Source: Domibacillus robiginosus (GTDB lineage: Bacteria; Bacillota; Bacilli; Bacillales; Domibacillaceae). Taken from it: DNA of 64,000 bases. Positions 9,084 to 18,504 of the stretch are shown here, in pieces; within the stretch, counting starts at the first letter, position 1; each line of letters begins with the position of its first letter. The notes beneath the pieces are model-generated. The model was not told the DNA's origin and did not search any database. It worked only from the letters and a program-made list of their open reading frames with translations. Location: the NCBI RefSeq assembly GCF_000966195.1, contig NZ_LAHL01000040.1:50152-114151 (forward strand). Direction: 5' to 3'. The position numbers were made by a program, and so were the translations under genes.

Positions 9084-10592
9084 TTATTTTGAATTTAAAT
9101 ACTGTTCTTTACTTTCAATCAATTTCTGCAAAATAGGACTCGGTTTTCCGCCCAGCTCTTTCCAGTTTTTTTCGTGTCGGCGCAGGTCGTAAAGCGTCAA
9201 CAATTCATAGTCTCCGCCGTCGAATGTGCCGTCCCGATTGATCTGGTACCAGAGATCGCCGTTCGGACGGATCCACTTTTCACCAGTGGATTCCACCGCC
9301 CGCCGGATATCCCGGGCCGCAAACAAATATTTTTTTTCTTTTGTTTCTTCGTACGCCTGAATAAACATGTTTGCTTCGCCGAGCGCATGGTTGAGCGAGG
9401 CGTGAATAAATTGTTTACCCTGCTGCGGTGAATAATAATCGGCTGGATAGTAGCCGTTCTCCGCCGGCACAACATTATCAATGCTAATTAGCTTCAGCAA
9501 ATAATCGCTGTAATCCGGCAGGGCGGCTTCAAGCTCCGGCACACCCAGCTCTTTGCCAATCCGGTGCAAATAAAGAGCAATCAGTTCATTATGCCGGGTA
9601 TCTACGTATGGTGCGGTAATATCATACTTTTGCTTCAGCCATGTACTGGTAAACTCTGTTTTCCAAATAACGTCTTTCCGCTCTGTCCGGTACGTCCATA
9701 GATTGGCTGCAGACTGGACTGTTAAATTATAAAAATAGCGGTCCTGATCTCTAAAAAAGCGGTCTACCGCTTCTTTTTCCATCATCGTGCCCAGATAAAG
9801 ACCATAGCCATCTTTTGTAAATGGCTCAACAGACCAGGGCAGCTTTTTCATCGGCCCATCTACCGTAAACCAGTTGTTCACTTCTTTGTAGTGCTCTTTT
9901 TGAAAGGTAATCCAATCATTTAAATGGCTTGTTTCATCAAAGAGCGGCTTCTCTGCCAGTAAAAACCACTGCTCGGTCAGCTGGTCACGTTCCGATGCTA
10001 ACTCAAACTGAACTCCTTTTTGGGAATGAGTCACGGTGTTTCTTTCAGCGAGCAGCTCGTGAAGGCGGCTTTCCCTTCCGCTTCCATACAGCTGCGTCAG
10101 TACTTTTGATGTAAACGAATGGCTCATGACAAGCTCATTCATAAACTGGTGCTCCTTTGTATAGCGGAACAGCCCTACTGGCGGCCTGGTCGGATCGACG
10201 CCGGTGACTTTGTTATGCTCCCGCACCGGCATATCCTTCGTCCAGTCTACCATATAATAATCATCAGCACCCGGAATCGAAACCGTTCCCTTGACTGTTC
10301 CTTTTCCACCTAAACGTGTCATCACAAAACGGTCGCCGTTATTCAGCTTGCGGACCCGTATGGTGATGCTGGCACTGCCTGCGCCCAGTTCATACACCGT
10401 GTCTTTATAAAGGGCATCTAGCCCCTCTGTCTCGTATTCCTGCTCGAGCTGAAGTCCTTCTGCTTCTAAGATAAGCGTTCGGCTGCCGAGCGGAATACTT
10501 ACCGTATCTGATGTCGGTTCCTCGTCTATCGTTTCTGTACAGCCAGCCATGATCATCATCACAGCCATTAACAGAAGCAATGCTTTTTTCAC
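9084..10592 (-). CDS. Putative lipoprotein of unknown function
   Basis: A 502-residue protein that begins at GTG 10590-10592 with a lipoprotein signal peptide (lipobox MAGC, Cys about 17), so it should be anchored outside the membrane. The mature part is mixed; the last 250 residues are helix-rich with repeated aromatic and acidic segments, suggestive of an alpha/alpha barrel, but I do not recognise the family. The start overlaps the murJ stop by four bases, so it is probably coupled to the flippase and may act on the same exported wall or polysaccharide material. That link is inference. Confidence 0.7.
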   Translation of the reverse strand: MKKALLLLMAVMMIMAGCTETIDEEPTSDTVSIPLGSRTLILEAEGLQLEQEYETEGLDALYKDTVYELGAGSASITIRVRKLNNGDRFVMTRLGGKGTVKGTVSIPGADDYYMVDWTKDMPVREHNKVTGVDPTRPPVGLFRYTKEHQFMNELVMSHSFTSKVLTQLYGSGRESRLHELLAERNTVTHSQKGVQFELASERDQLTEQWFLLAEKPLFDETSHLNDWITFQKEHYKEVNNWFTVDGPMKKLPWSVEPFTKDGYGLYLGTMMEKEAVDRFFRDQDRYFYNLTVQSAANLWTYRTERKDVIWKTEFTSTWLKQKYDITAPYVDTRHNELIALYLHRIGKELGVPELEAALPDYSDYLLKLISIDNVVPAENGYYPADYYSPQQGKQFIHASLNHALGEANMFIQAYEETKEKKYLFAARDIRRAVESTGEKWIRPNGDLWYQINRDGTFDGGDYELLTLYDLRRHEKNWKELGGKPSPILQKLIESKEQYLNSK

Positions 10593-12106
10593 GACAATGC
10601 TCCTTTGTTTCGTTTTACAAGGCTAAGCAGCTTGCGGAATCCTTCTTTGTAAAAGAGAAACAGGCCAATTACGTACAAAACCGCACCGATTGGGACAAGA
10701 ATCACCAGCTGCCACAGCGCATACAAATCCTCCACAAGCGGACGTGCAAAGAAAAGCGGAACGGCCATAAAAGCTGTAACAACAGCTGTCCGGATCAAAA
10801 GACCGATCAGGCGTGCAGGTTCTGATTTATCAAAGTCTTTGTACACAAACACGGTACAGGTTGTTAAATAGTAAAGAGAAACAATCGACGTGGTTAGTGC
10901 CAGTCCCGGATAGCCAAACGGCCCGATAAACAGCCAGTTGAGCAGCGCGTTAAGAGCAATCGTAAACACACTGATACGGAACACAGTTTTGGTTTTCCCC
11001 TGTGCATACAGGGCTTTCGCCACAATATATTGCATACCCTGTGTGACAATGGTCGGCAGGTAATAGACAAGCGCAACATATGTATTGTGTGTATCTGTCG
11101 CCGTAAATTTCCCCCGCTCGAAAATAAAAGATAGAACCGGCTCACCGACGATCCAAAGACCGGCTGCGATCGGTGCAAGGGTCATGAGTGAGATTTGCAT
11201 GCCGCTGAAAAACGTATTTTGAAACCGAGGACGGTCATCGATCTGCTCAGCCAGAAGCGTAAAGATAATGACAGCGATCGTCGTTGCATAAATTGTATGC
11301 GGAATCGAAGAAAGCAGCTGCGCATTGTTTAAATACGTAACCGGCCCTTCTCCAATTCCAGATGCAAAGCTTTTGTTGACAAAAACATTAATCTGCCCAA
11401 CAACGGAGCTGAGAATAGCCGGTGCAAGCAGGACAAGAAACGAATGCTGAAATTCTTTGTCTCCGGACAGAACCGGCTTCCAGCGATAATCTGTCTTGAA
11501 TAAGTAATAAAATTGAACAACAATCCCGAGTGCTGTCCCTGTTATAAAGCCGTAAGCGAGGCTGGCAATCCCCCACTGGTCGGCAAAAAGCAGCGCAAAG
11601 GAAACACCAAATACCGTCTGCAGCAGCTTGGCTACTTGTGATGGGACAAAAATACGCCGTCCCTGCAGGTATGAATCTAGAATACTCGTTAAAGCAATAA
11701 AAGACATAAACACAAAGAAAAACCGTGTGATCGAAATAGCGGTTTCTGCCGTTGCTTCCGTCATATTTCCATAGATAAGCGGTACAAACCAGGGAGCGAA
11801 CAGATAGCCTGCAATAGACACCAGTATAAATAGAAGAAATGTCACATTCATAATGGCGCTGGCTGTTCGGTCAGTCCGCTCTGGATTTGCCTGCCTGTTT
11901 TTCACATACAGCGGCAGGAATACGTTGTTGAACCCGCCGGCAATCATAGCAATGGCCAGCGTAATAAAAGAGAATGCAAGCAGGTATCCATCGGTTTGAT
12001 GGCTAACCCCGAATTTGTAAGCCATGATACTTTCACGCACAAATCCGGACAGTTTGACAATAAGCGCAAAAAGGGCAAGCCACAGCGCTGTTTTTTTCAA
12101 AGACAT
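10589..12106 (-). CDS. murJ: MurJ/MviN family lipid flippase
   Basis: A 505-residue MATE-like polytopic membrane protein with many hydrophobic helices. The N-terminus reads MSLKKTALWLALFALIVKLS, then FVRESIMAYKFG and GGFNNVFLPLYVKN, as in the MurJ family that flips lipid II or related undecaprenyl-linked sugars. The frame is open to 12268, but the charged leader is unlike the family, so ATG 12106 (about 10 bases after GGGGTG) is preferred. Its place in an envelope locus leaves open whether it serves peptidoglycan or the wall polymer. Confidence 0.85.
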   Translation of the reverse strand: MSLKKTALWLALFALIVKLSGFVRESIMAYKFGVSHQTDGYLLAFSFITLAIAMIAGGFNNVFLPLYVKNRQANPERTDRTASAIMNVTFLLFILVSIAGYLFAPWFVPLIYGNMTEATAETAISITRFFFVFMSFIALTSILDSYLQGRRIFVPSQVAKLLQTVFGVSFALLFADQWGIASLAYGFITGTALGIVVQFYYLFKTDYRWKPVLSGDKEFQHSFLVLLAPAILSSVVGQINVFVNKSFASGIGEGPVTYLNNAQLLSSIPHTIYATTIAVIIFTLLAEQIDDRPRFQNTFFSGMQISLMTLAPIAAGLWIVGEPVLSFIFERGKFTATDTHNTYVALVYYLPTIVTQGMQYIVAKALYAQGKTKTVFRISVFTIALNALLNWLFIGPFGYPGLALTTSIVSLYYLTTCTVFVYKDFDKSEPARLIGLLIRTAVVTAFMAVPLFFARPLVEDLYALWQLVILVPIGAVLYVIGLFLFYKEGFRKLLSLVKRNKGALS

Positions 12107-12302
12107 AGTCGTCGTACACCCCAGTTTTCTATTAAATTCCTTGTTTATTTTACCCCATTTCCTTCTTTTGCGCGACAGCCTGCCAAAACGTCCCAGAAAG
12201 AAAGCCTGTAAGATAAGCTGACAAAAAAGAAGATTCTTCTCCGATTGTCCTTTATAGTGAAGATACATTCTAAATACATCTATTTTGAAAGGAGTTTTCT
12301 AC

Positions 12303-12425
12303 ATGAAAATGATCACTTTCTTATACGGATTCTTAGCTCACGGAGACGCAGACAAAGAGGTAGCTCACCACTTAACAGATTCATTTACAGGAATTGAATC
12401 GTACTGGGCTCCCTCCTCTAAATAG
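12303..12425 (+). CDS. Small ORF, 40 residues, unknown
   Basis: A short frame with a strong ribosome site (AAAGGAG seven to eight bases before ATG 12303). The peptide begins MKMITFLYGFLAHGDADKEV and ends IESYWAPSSK; it is neither a clear signal peptide nor a transmembrane helix. It is followed 13 bases later by a strong terminator. No clear promoter was identified. Start, stop and terminator form a complete small transcription unit divergent from murJ. I do not recognise a family. Conservation in relatives would decide whether it is a real protein. Confidence 0.55.
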   Translation: MKMITFLYGFLAHGDADKEVAHHLTDSFTGIESYWAPSSK

Positions 12426-12437
12426 GGACTGATCAAG

Positions 12438-12477
12438 AAAGCCCGCCCCGGCCAATGACCGGAGCGGGCTTTTTTTA
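12438..12477. terminator. Bidirectional terminator between the small ORF and the SLH-glucosaminidase gene
   Basis: GCCCGCCCCGG and CCGGAGCGGGC pair across a 7-base loop, with T7 on the plus side and A3 on the other. It ends the small ORF at 12425 and can serve the convergent gene ending at 12475. Confidence 0.85.
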
Positions 12478-14427
12478 TTCTGCAACCGGCAGAATATTCA
12501 CTTCGCTTCGCTGAAGGTATCCAGATGTGTGAGTTGGAATGTCAGAAACAACCTGCATCCAGTCGCCTGTTTGTTCAATGGTAACAGGCATTCTTGTTAA
12601 TCCATACGTATACAGTCCGCTTCCGCCGGCACTGGTACGCACTGTAACGTCTGCTTTGTTTGTGAAAGCGAGCGTATAGCGGCCAAAATCTTGTCCGCCA
12701 AGCTCATGGTCAACCGTGTACATATGACCGGCCAGCTTTGCACCCCAGTTTGGATCAGAAGCATACTTGACATTCACACCATTTGATTTGTTTCCTGGTG
12801 CCGCTCCGTATGCACGCCAGCTGTTTGGTGTAAAGTAGCCGCCGCGCCAGTCACCCGCTGCTCCTTTCAAGTAAGCATCCGCAAGGTGGACAACGCCTTC
12901 TTCTACTGTTTTAAAGGATGCACCGCCGCTTGGGTCAGCGTCATACACGGCAATGCCAAACAGATTGTTTAACCGCTGTGCTTTATCGCTCATGCCATAA
13001 TCACTTTCGTGGATCGCCATGCTGACAATGAGCAGGGCATTTACGTGATACTCATTTTCTATTTTTTTCGCAATCGTGCCAAGACCAATCAGCTTGCTTT
13101 TCGTTGTGGCATCGCGATATTTAGCAAGACCTGTTGCCTGGCGTTCAGCAAGCGCCTCTTTAATATAGTTATCTAGCTGCGCAGCTGTGTAGCTTGTTTT
13201 TGAACGGCCGGATAGGAATTGGAAATACTGGTACTCACGGCCGACTGCTTTTCCGTTTGCGTTATAAAACGAGAAGCCGTCCCAGCTGTAATACTTTGCT
13301 CCTGCCTTCATAAAAGAAGGCGCCGGACCGGCTGTGTATGAAACAGTTTGATTTGTATCTACATTATAAATATAGTGAACGAGCATACCGCCGGAAACCG
13401 CATAATAGCTCCGCCCTTCTGCTCCTTCATATGGTACAAGGCGGACATCTGCTTGCTTCATATAATAATATTCGCCGCCCAGGTACACTTTTACGTAAGA
13501 ATCGGTTGCTGTAATGTATTGAAGCTCTGTGGAAATACCGCTGCTGCCAATCGCAGAAGCTGTTACATACGTTTTCGCATTTTTCAGTGCTGTATCTGTG
13601 TATAAATTAACAGTCGTTGCCTTGCTTGCAGGCTTGGCAAACACAAGGCCCGCATGTTCTTTCATATAAATAATCTTTCCATCTTTTAAAACAAGCTCCG
13701 AACCGCTTTTGTCCATCGCCTGCTTCGCCAGATCAAATGATTCATACTGCATAGGTGCATGCGTTATCTGGCCTGTCCCATCGATATTCGCTGTTTGATA
13801 CGCTTTTACAGGCGGCTCCGGCAAATCGCCATTAAGTAAGCGGTAAATGAATGCAGCTGCCTGGTCGCGTCTTGCATTGTCTTCTGGACCAAACCGTCCG
13901 TCCGCGTATCCGTTAATAATGCCAAGATGAACACTTTTGCCGATCGCAATGCGGTGAGCAGAGCTTAAAGCTGCCACATCTGTGAACTCAGGCTTTACGT
14001 ATGTCGCTTCTTTTTTCAAATAATCCAGTGCATTGCTGATCATCAGCGCCATATCTTTACGCGTAATCGTCAGCTTCGGAGAGAAATTGCCGTTTGATCC
14101 GCCGTTTACAATTCCAGCCGCTGCTGCCGCGTTAATGTAAGGCGCCAGCTTTGCAGAAGGCGAAACGTCTTTGAAAATCGCCGGTCCCGCAGGCAGTTCA
14201 AGAGCACGCGCTAAAAAAGTCGCAAATTCCTCGCGTGTTACATAATTGGCAGGCTTGTATGTACCATCCTCATATCCATTCATCACTCCGGCGGCAATAA
14301 CCGCCCGAATTTCTTTCTCAAGGGTAATGCCGGTTACATCATCCGCGGCATGCGCCTCGTTGTTTAGCAATGGCAAAATGGGGAATAATAAAATAAGTGC
14401 CATCACTATTGAACATGCTTTTTTCAT
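12475..14427 (-). CDS. SLH-domain endo-beta-N-acetylglucosaminidase
   Basis: A 650-residue secreted protein. The signal peptide is residues 1-27 (cleavage near AHA-AD). Three SLH repeats follow, at about 30-80, 85-135 and 145-195, with motifs VTREE, ITRKD and the degenerate ARRDQ. A linker leads to a glucosaminidase domain near 430-600, where HESDYGMS holds the likely catalytic Glu and NNLFGI is typical. The C-terminus (about 605-645) resembles an SH3b wall-binding module. It should cut glycan strands while anchored to pyruvylated polymer. It is the first of four consecutive SLH-enzyme genes. The AAGGGAG site lies about 12 bases before the ATG, which is rather far. Confidence 0.9.
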   Translation of the reverse strand: MKKACSIVMALILLFPILPLLNNEAHAADDVTGITLEKEIRAVIAAGVMNGYEDGTYKPANYVTREEFATFLARALELPAGPAIFKDVSPSAKLAPYINAAAAAGIVNGGSNGNFSPKLTITRKDMALMISNALDYLKKEATYVKPEFTDVAALSSAHRIAIGKSVHLGIINGYADGRFGPEDNARRDQAAAFIYRLLNGDLPEPPVKAYQTANIDGTGQITHAPMQYESFDLAKQAMDKSGSELVLKDGKIIYMKEHAGLVFAKPASKATTVNLYTDTALKNAKTYVTASAIGSSGISTELQYITATDSYVKVYLGGEYYYMKQADVRLVPYEGAEGRSYYAVSGGMLVHYIYNVDTNQTVSYTAGPAPSFMKAGAKYYSWDGFSFYNANGKAVGREYQYFQFLSGRSKTSYTAAQLDNYIKEALAERQATGLAKYRDATTKSKLIGLGTIAKKIENEYHVNALLIVSMAIHESDYGMSDKAQRLNNLFGIAVYDADPSGGASFKTVEEGVVHLADAYLKGAAGDWRGGYFTPNSWRAYGAAPGNKSNGVNVKYASDPNWGAKLAGHMYTVDHELGGQDFGRYTLAFTNKADVTVRTSAGGSGLYTYGLTRMPVTIEQTGDWMQVVSDIPTHTSGYLQRSEVNILPVAE

Positions 14428-14489
14428 CCTAGATTGAAACTCCCTTCAATGGCTGGTGGCCTTTTGGTATCTAGTTTTCTTTTATATAG

Positions 14490-14528
14490 AAAAAACAGCC
14501 CCGGGTTAAGGGCCCAGGACTGTTTGTT
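14490..14528 (-). terminator. Terminator of the NlpC/P60-SLH gene
   Basis: Minus-strand CAGTCCTGGGCC and the CCCGGGGCTG arm pair imperfectly and are followed by T6, just after the stop at 14536. Confidence 0.75.
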
Positions 14529-14535
14529 TTCTTTC

Positions 14536-15549
14536 TTATTGAGCGTTCATTGCATTGTAGATTGCAACTGTAAATGCTTCGCGTGTAGCAAGGTGTGTTC
14601 CGTAGAACTTTTCACCTTTGAAAAGACCTGTTTTATCGATCGAAGCCATTGTTACAATACCTTCGTACGCCCAGTGATCTGCACGAATGTCAGAGTATTT
14701 AACGCTTGCGGCTGCTGTTTGTGACATTTTCAATTCAAATGCACGCTGGATAATGGAAGCCATTTCGTTACGTGTCATTTCATCTTCAGGACGGAATGTT
14801 TTATCATCAAATCCGTTGATGATGCCCGCTTCACGAATCGCTGCAATATCATAAGCGAAGCGATATGTTTTCGGTACATCTTTAAAGTGGCTCATGACTT
14901 CTGGCTTCAATTCAAGTACGCGGTTCATGATGGCCGCTGCCTGTCCGCGTGTTACTTTTGCATCCGGGCGGAATGTATAATCTTCAAATCCATTGATGAC
15001 TTCTTTGTCTGTCAGCGTTTTGATCGCTGAGTATGTTGCGTCTGTTTTCGGTACATCCGTGAACCAATCTGGAACAACCGGCGCTTTCACAACGCGTTTT
15101 GCACCAGCGTATTTTGGCCCCCAGTAAGAATTGCTTAGAGACACAAGTGCGATTCCCTGACTTGATGTTGCATTCAATACCATATTTCCGCCGGCATACA
15201 CACCTACGTGTGAAATTCCTGCTTTATATGTATTTTTGAAGAATACAAGATCGCCTACTTCTAAATTGCTTTTTGAAACTGCTGTACCAACATTGTACTG
15301 CTGTTCTGCCGTTCTTGGCAGTGAAATACCTGCTGCGTTTTTATAAATATATTGAGTAAAGCCGGAACAATCAAATCCTCTTGGTGTTGTTCCACCAAAG
15401 ACGTAAGGGACACCCATAAACTTTTTGCCATAAGTCACGATCGATTCTCCGACAGACGCCGCTTCGGTTTTAAACGATGTCAGCGGGGAAAGAGTCAAAA
15501 GCATGACCGCGGCAAGCAAAGCCGTTATTGCTTTTTTACACCTGTTCAC
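14536..15549 (-). CDS. NlpC/P60 peptidase with three SLH domains
   Basis: A 337-residue secreted protein. The signal peptide ends near residue 31 (TEA-AS). The NlpC/P60 domain (about 32-150) has the catalytic Cys in RGFDCSGFTQYIY, the His in ISHVGVYAGG and a later polar residue. SLH repeats occupy about 168-220, 230-283 and 285-337, with TRGQ, TRNE and TREA motifs. It would cut D-Glu-diaminopimelate stem peptides at the cell surface. Translation starts at GTG 15549 behind GGAGG. The enzyme is N-terminal and SLH C-terminal, the reverse of the glucosaminidase and amidase neighbours. Confidence 0.92.
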   Translation of the reverse strand: MNRCKKAITALLAAVMLLTLSPLTSFKTEAASVGESIVTYGKKFMGVPYVFGGTTPRGFDCSGFTQYIYKNAAGISLPRTAEQQYNVGTAVSKSNLEVGDLVFFKNTYKAGISHVGVYAGGNMVLNATSSQGIALVSLSNSYWGPKYAGAKRVVKAPVVPDWFTDVPKTDATYSAIKTLTDKEVINGFEDYTFRPDAKVTRGQAAAIMNRVLELKPEVMSHFKDVPKTYRFAYDIAAIREAGIINGFDDKTFRPEDEMTRNEMASIIQRAFELKMSQTAAASVKYSDIRADHWAYEGIVTMASIDKTGLFKGEKFYGTHLATREAFTVAIYNAMNAQ

Positions 15550-15607
15550 TACAAACCTCCAGTTTTTCTCTTTCTTTCATTTCTCTCGTGTTTTTCTCAC
15601 TGAAGCT

Positions 15608-15616
15608 ATTGTAGCA
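15608..15616 (-). promoter_or_regulatory. Candidate extended -10 promoter of the NlpC/P60-SLH gene
   Basis: On the minus strand TGCTACAAT combines an extended TGn with a near-consensus -10, about 60 bases before the start codon. No strong -35 is visible. The rest of 15617-15882 is AT-rich and holds nothing else I can support. Confidence 0.4.
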
Positions 15617-15882
15617 AATTTAAACCCAATATTAGGTTACGTTTCTATTACATTCAAATATCATTTCATGACATTGCTATCACGGGGTTTTTATAGACTT
15701 TTAACCAGAAAATAGGAGGAAAACGGACCGTTTTCATGTATATTTGTTGTACTTTTTATCATCGTGTAATATTGACATACTACTGAAATAAAACTGAAAA
15801 TTCTATTAAATATAGCTTTTTGAGGGTAAATAGGATGTTTTATGATTGCTGAATAAATAAACTGATAGATTGTGTGTAACAA

Positions 15883-15914
15883 AAAAGCATCGGCCTATGG
15901 TGGACCGGTGCTCA
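15883..15914 (-). terminator. Orphan terminator-like hairpin
   Basis: AGCATCGG and CCGGTGCT pair, with T6 on the minus strand. It nearly duplicates the hairpin at 16428-16459 (about 24 of 27 bases shared), but no minus-strand gene ends beside it. The GC-rich repeat pair lies between the two hairpins. Confidence 0.6.
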
Positions 15915-15993
15915 TTCTGTTGAAATATAATGTTGTCGGCCTACATCATCAAAACCTATATGTGCAGTGACCGTTCTTAGCCGCAGCATAGAA

Positions 15994-16122
15994 AGAGCGG
16001 CATTCGCGGAGCTCCGCTTTCCAAGGGGCAGGCGGCGAGCTCGTCTTCAACACTTCGTGGCAAAGCCGATCTCACCTGTCCCGCTAGTCCCTTAGGAGAC
16101 TACGCCCCGCGCCTGCCGCCTT
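15994..16122 (+). repeat. Dispersed GC-rich repeat, copy 1
   Basis: Shares GAGCTCCGCTTTCC, GGGGCAGGCG, GAGCTCG, CCGATCTCA and CCCGCTAGTCCC with the copy at 63905-64000. A third, diverged copy faces it at 16230-16332. This type of intergenic repeat is common in Bacillus chromosomes; it has no ORF. Confidence 0.75.
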
Positions 16123-16229
16123 TGTGGGGAGGGAACTAAGCTGGTGAAACTCATTATATTTTCCTTTCTTTGCTGGAGAGAACAGAAAAACTTTTTAATC
16201 TCTCTGTTTTTCAGAAGTATAACGGGCGG

Positions 16230-16332
16230 AGGGCTGCCGGCGCAGACTCCCGCGGGACGAGCGGACAGGGTGAAACAGGCAGCGCGAAGTGGTGGCTGGT
16301 TCAGCGTTCGCCCCGCAGGAAAGCGCAGCCGC
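16230..16332 (-). repeat. Dispersed GC-rich repeat, copy 2 (inverted)
   Basis: Read on the minus strand, GCGCTTTCCTGCGGGG, then TGTCCGCTCGTCCC and GGGAGTCTGCGCC, align with copy 1. The two copies face each other about 110 bases apart, so they could pair as a large hairpin. Confidence 0.65.
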
Positions 16333-16427
16333 CAGCCCACTGACACTGTTTTTCAAAAAGGAAGGCTTTCGGGCAGGCTAAAAAAAAAACGCATTTTCTC
16401 TTAACCTCTTTGTTTTTCAACACTAAG

Positions 16428-16459
16428 AAGCACCGGCCCATGATGGACCGGTGCTTTTT
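16428..16459 (-). terminator. Terminator of the S8 protease-SLH gene
   Basis: AAGCACCGG and CCGGTGCTT pair in a perfect 9-bp stem five bases after the stop at 16465. On the minus strand the stem is followed by AGTGTTG, not a T run, so strength is uncertain. Confidence 0.65.
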
Positions 16460-16464
16460 GGTTT

Positions 16465-18390
16465 TTATCTTAATTCACTGTTGATAGCACGTGCTAAGAA
16501 TGTTGCGAACTGTGCTCTGTTCATATGTGTATGCGGACGGAAGGTACCGTCTTCATAGCCGCCGGCAATTCCAGCTGCCGCTACTCCGTTAATATATTGA
16601 TAGCCGGTAATTTTCGCTGTAATATCTTTTAGCTGGCTGGTTGAAGCTGTGTTGATTTCATACGCCTTCGAAATTAAAATAGCCATTTCCGCCCGTGTCA
16701 CAAGCTGTCCGGGGCGGAAGGTACCGTCCGTGAAGCCATTTGTAATACCCGCATCGGCCAGACTTTGAATGTAGCCGGATGAGCTGACATTGACGGTTAC
16801 ATCTTTAAATGATGTATTTCGCGCGGTGCCGTTTAAGCCAAGTGATTTTCCAATTAAAATAGCAGCTTCTCCGCGCGTTATGTTGGACTCCGGACGAATC
16901 GTCCCGTCCTCAAATCCAGTCATAATCCCTTGATAATTCAAATACGTGATATAGCGGTCATACCATTTCGAAGCGAGCAGGTCTTTTATCTTCGGAGACG
17001 CAACTTCTGCTTTTAACGTTGTAAACGATGTTTCGTCCTCTACCCCATTTACGACCGGGTGGAAATAATAATTGATCGTGCCTGCTGAAGCATAATCTGT
17101 CCATTCTGCGGCCGTTTCATTTTTGCCGACCAAATGATCCTCGCGGTATACGTTGTATGTGCCGAACCGGTCGGCAAGATCACTTGTATCAACCGTGAGC
17201 TTTCCTTTGCTGTCTGTTGTGTATGGAAGCTCGATATCATGATTGACCGGGTTTTTGTCCACCTGCACAAGACCAAAGCCGAAATAACGGTCGCGGCCTG
17301 CTGCGCCTAAGTCCTTCGCATTTTTTTGCAGAAGTGCCCGGAGCTGCTTGTTCGTCATTTCAGGATACTTTTCTTTATACAGTGCGGCTATTCCAGATAC
17401 ATACGGCGCAGCCATAGACGTGCCGCTTGAGGTTGTGTAGTCTGAGTCCGGATATGTGCTGTAGATTTTCACACCCGGGGCCGCTAGTTCAATTTCTTTT
17501 CCAAGCGACGACTGGCGATCTATTTTGTCATATTGATCAATCGATGAAACGGCAATGACACTTTCAAACTTCGCCGGGTATTCAACAGATGAATCGCTTC
17601 CGGAAACGGGTGCGCCGGTGTTTCCAGCTGCGCCAACGATTAAAATACCGGCGCTATAGGCCTTTTTCATCACTTCTTCCATTGCCGGATCATAAATAGG
17701 AGAAGTAATACTGATATTTAAAATATTCAGCTTCTGCTTAATCGCCCACTCTACGCCGGCAATCAAGGTGCTGGTTGAGCCCTCGCCGTATTCATCCAAC
17801 ACTTTAATGGCATACAAGCTGGCCGATGGCGCAACGCCAATTGTACCGAATGTATTGTTATTAGCGGCAATAATACCGGCGACATGCGTTCCGTGCCCCG
17901 CATCGTCATAATAAGAATTTGGGCATCCGGCCTCCCCATAGATAATGTCCATCGTGCAAGTGCCGCCAACGACTCTTTTTTGCAAATCAGGATGCTTTGC
18001 GTCAATGCCTGAATCAAGGACACCGATTTTCACACCGGCTCCTGTCAGTGTAGACGGCACTAAATTTTTCATCCCTACTTTTTCATAGCCGTAGGAAGGA
18101 GACTGTGCTGACGATTGAACCGGCATATCATAGGAAAGGGATTCAACCTCCGGTGACATTTGCAGCGCTTTTTTCTGCGTTTCACTTACTGTAATCGACG
18201 CTGCCGGTATTTCTTGAAATATGTAGTCAACCGATTGGGAAAACTGTTCCAGGAGCTCTTTGTCTACCTCGTCTTTGAACATAATTACAGCCTGCCTGCC
18301 GTCCATTGCTGCCGCTTCCGGCGAGGAAGGTGTATGGAAAAATAAAAAGAAAGCTGTAAAAACAAAGGCAGGTAGTTTTATAGCATTCAT
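16465..18390 (-). CDS. Subtilisin-like (S8) serine protease with three SLH domains
   Basis: A 641-residue secreted protease. After a signal peptide comes an inhibitor-I9-like propeptide (QAVIMFKDEVDKELLEQF). The S8 domain carries the triad in VLDSGID, GHGTHVAG and GTSMAAPYVSG. Three C-terminal SLH repeats (about 470-641) have ITRGE, VTRAE and MNRAQ motifs. It should be a wall-anchored protease acting on envelope or external proteins. An in-frame GTG at 18399 lies in the GAGGTG ribosome site, so ATG 18390 is used. It has its own terminator and sits between two peptidoglycan hydrolase genes. Confidence 0.93.
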   Translation of the reverse strand: MNAIKLPAFVFTAFFLFFHTPSSPEAAAMDGRQAVIMFKDEVDKELLEQFSQSVDYIFQEIPAASITVSETQKKALQMSPEVESLSYDMPVQSSAQSPSYGYEKVGMKNLVPSTLTGAGVKIGVLDSGIDAKHPDLQKRVVGGTCTMDIIYGEAGCPNSYYDDAGHGTHVAGIIAANNNTFGTIGVAPSASLYAIKVLDEYGEGSTSTLIAGVEWAIKQKLNILNISITSPIYDPAMEEVMKKAYSAGILIVGAAGNTGAPVSGSDSSVEYPAKFESVIAVSSIDQYDKIDRQSSLGKEIELAAPGVKIYSTYPDSDYTTSSGTSMAAPYVSGIAALYKEKYPEMTNKQLRALLQKNAKDLGAAGRDRYFGFGLVQVDKNPVNHDIELPYTTDSKGKLTVDTSDLADRFGTYNVYREDHLVGKNETAAEWTDYASAGTINYYFHPVVNGVEDETSFTTLKAEVASPKIKDLLASKWYDRYITYLNYQGIMTGFEDGTIRPESNITRGEAAILIGKSLGLNGTARNTSFKDVTVNVSSSGYIQSLADAGITNGFTDGTFRPGQLVTRAEMAILISKAYEINTASTSQLKDITAKITGYQYINGVAAAGIAGGYEDGTFRPHTHMNRAQFATFLARAINSELR

Positions 18391-18419
18391 TTCGGTCACC
18401 TCTTTCTTTGAAACTAAAA

Positions 18420-18457
18420 ATAAAAAGAGAGGCCCTGTTTGGGATCCCCTCTTTATT
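18420..18457 (-). terminator. Terminator of the SLH-amidase gene
   Basis: Minus-strand AAAGAGGGGATCCC and GGGCCTCTCTTT pair with small bulges and are followed by a T-rich tract. Confidence 0.75.
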
Positions 18458-18504
18458 GTACACGGCGTGTGTTGAATATTCTATTTATATATTGGCCTAT
18501 TTTA

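Noticed and set aside
15691..15882. A 63-codon minus-strand frame upstream of the NlpC/P60-SLH gene
   Set aside because: Very AT-rich, no ribosome site, Ile/Tyr-heavy composition typical of random AT-rich DNA.
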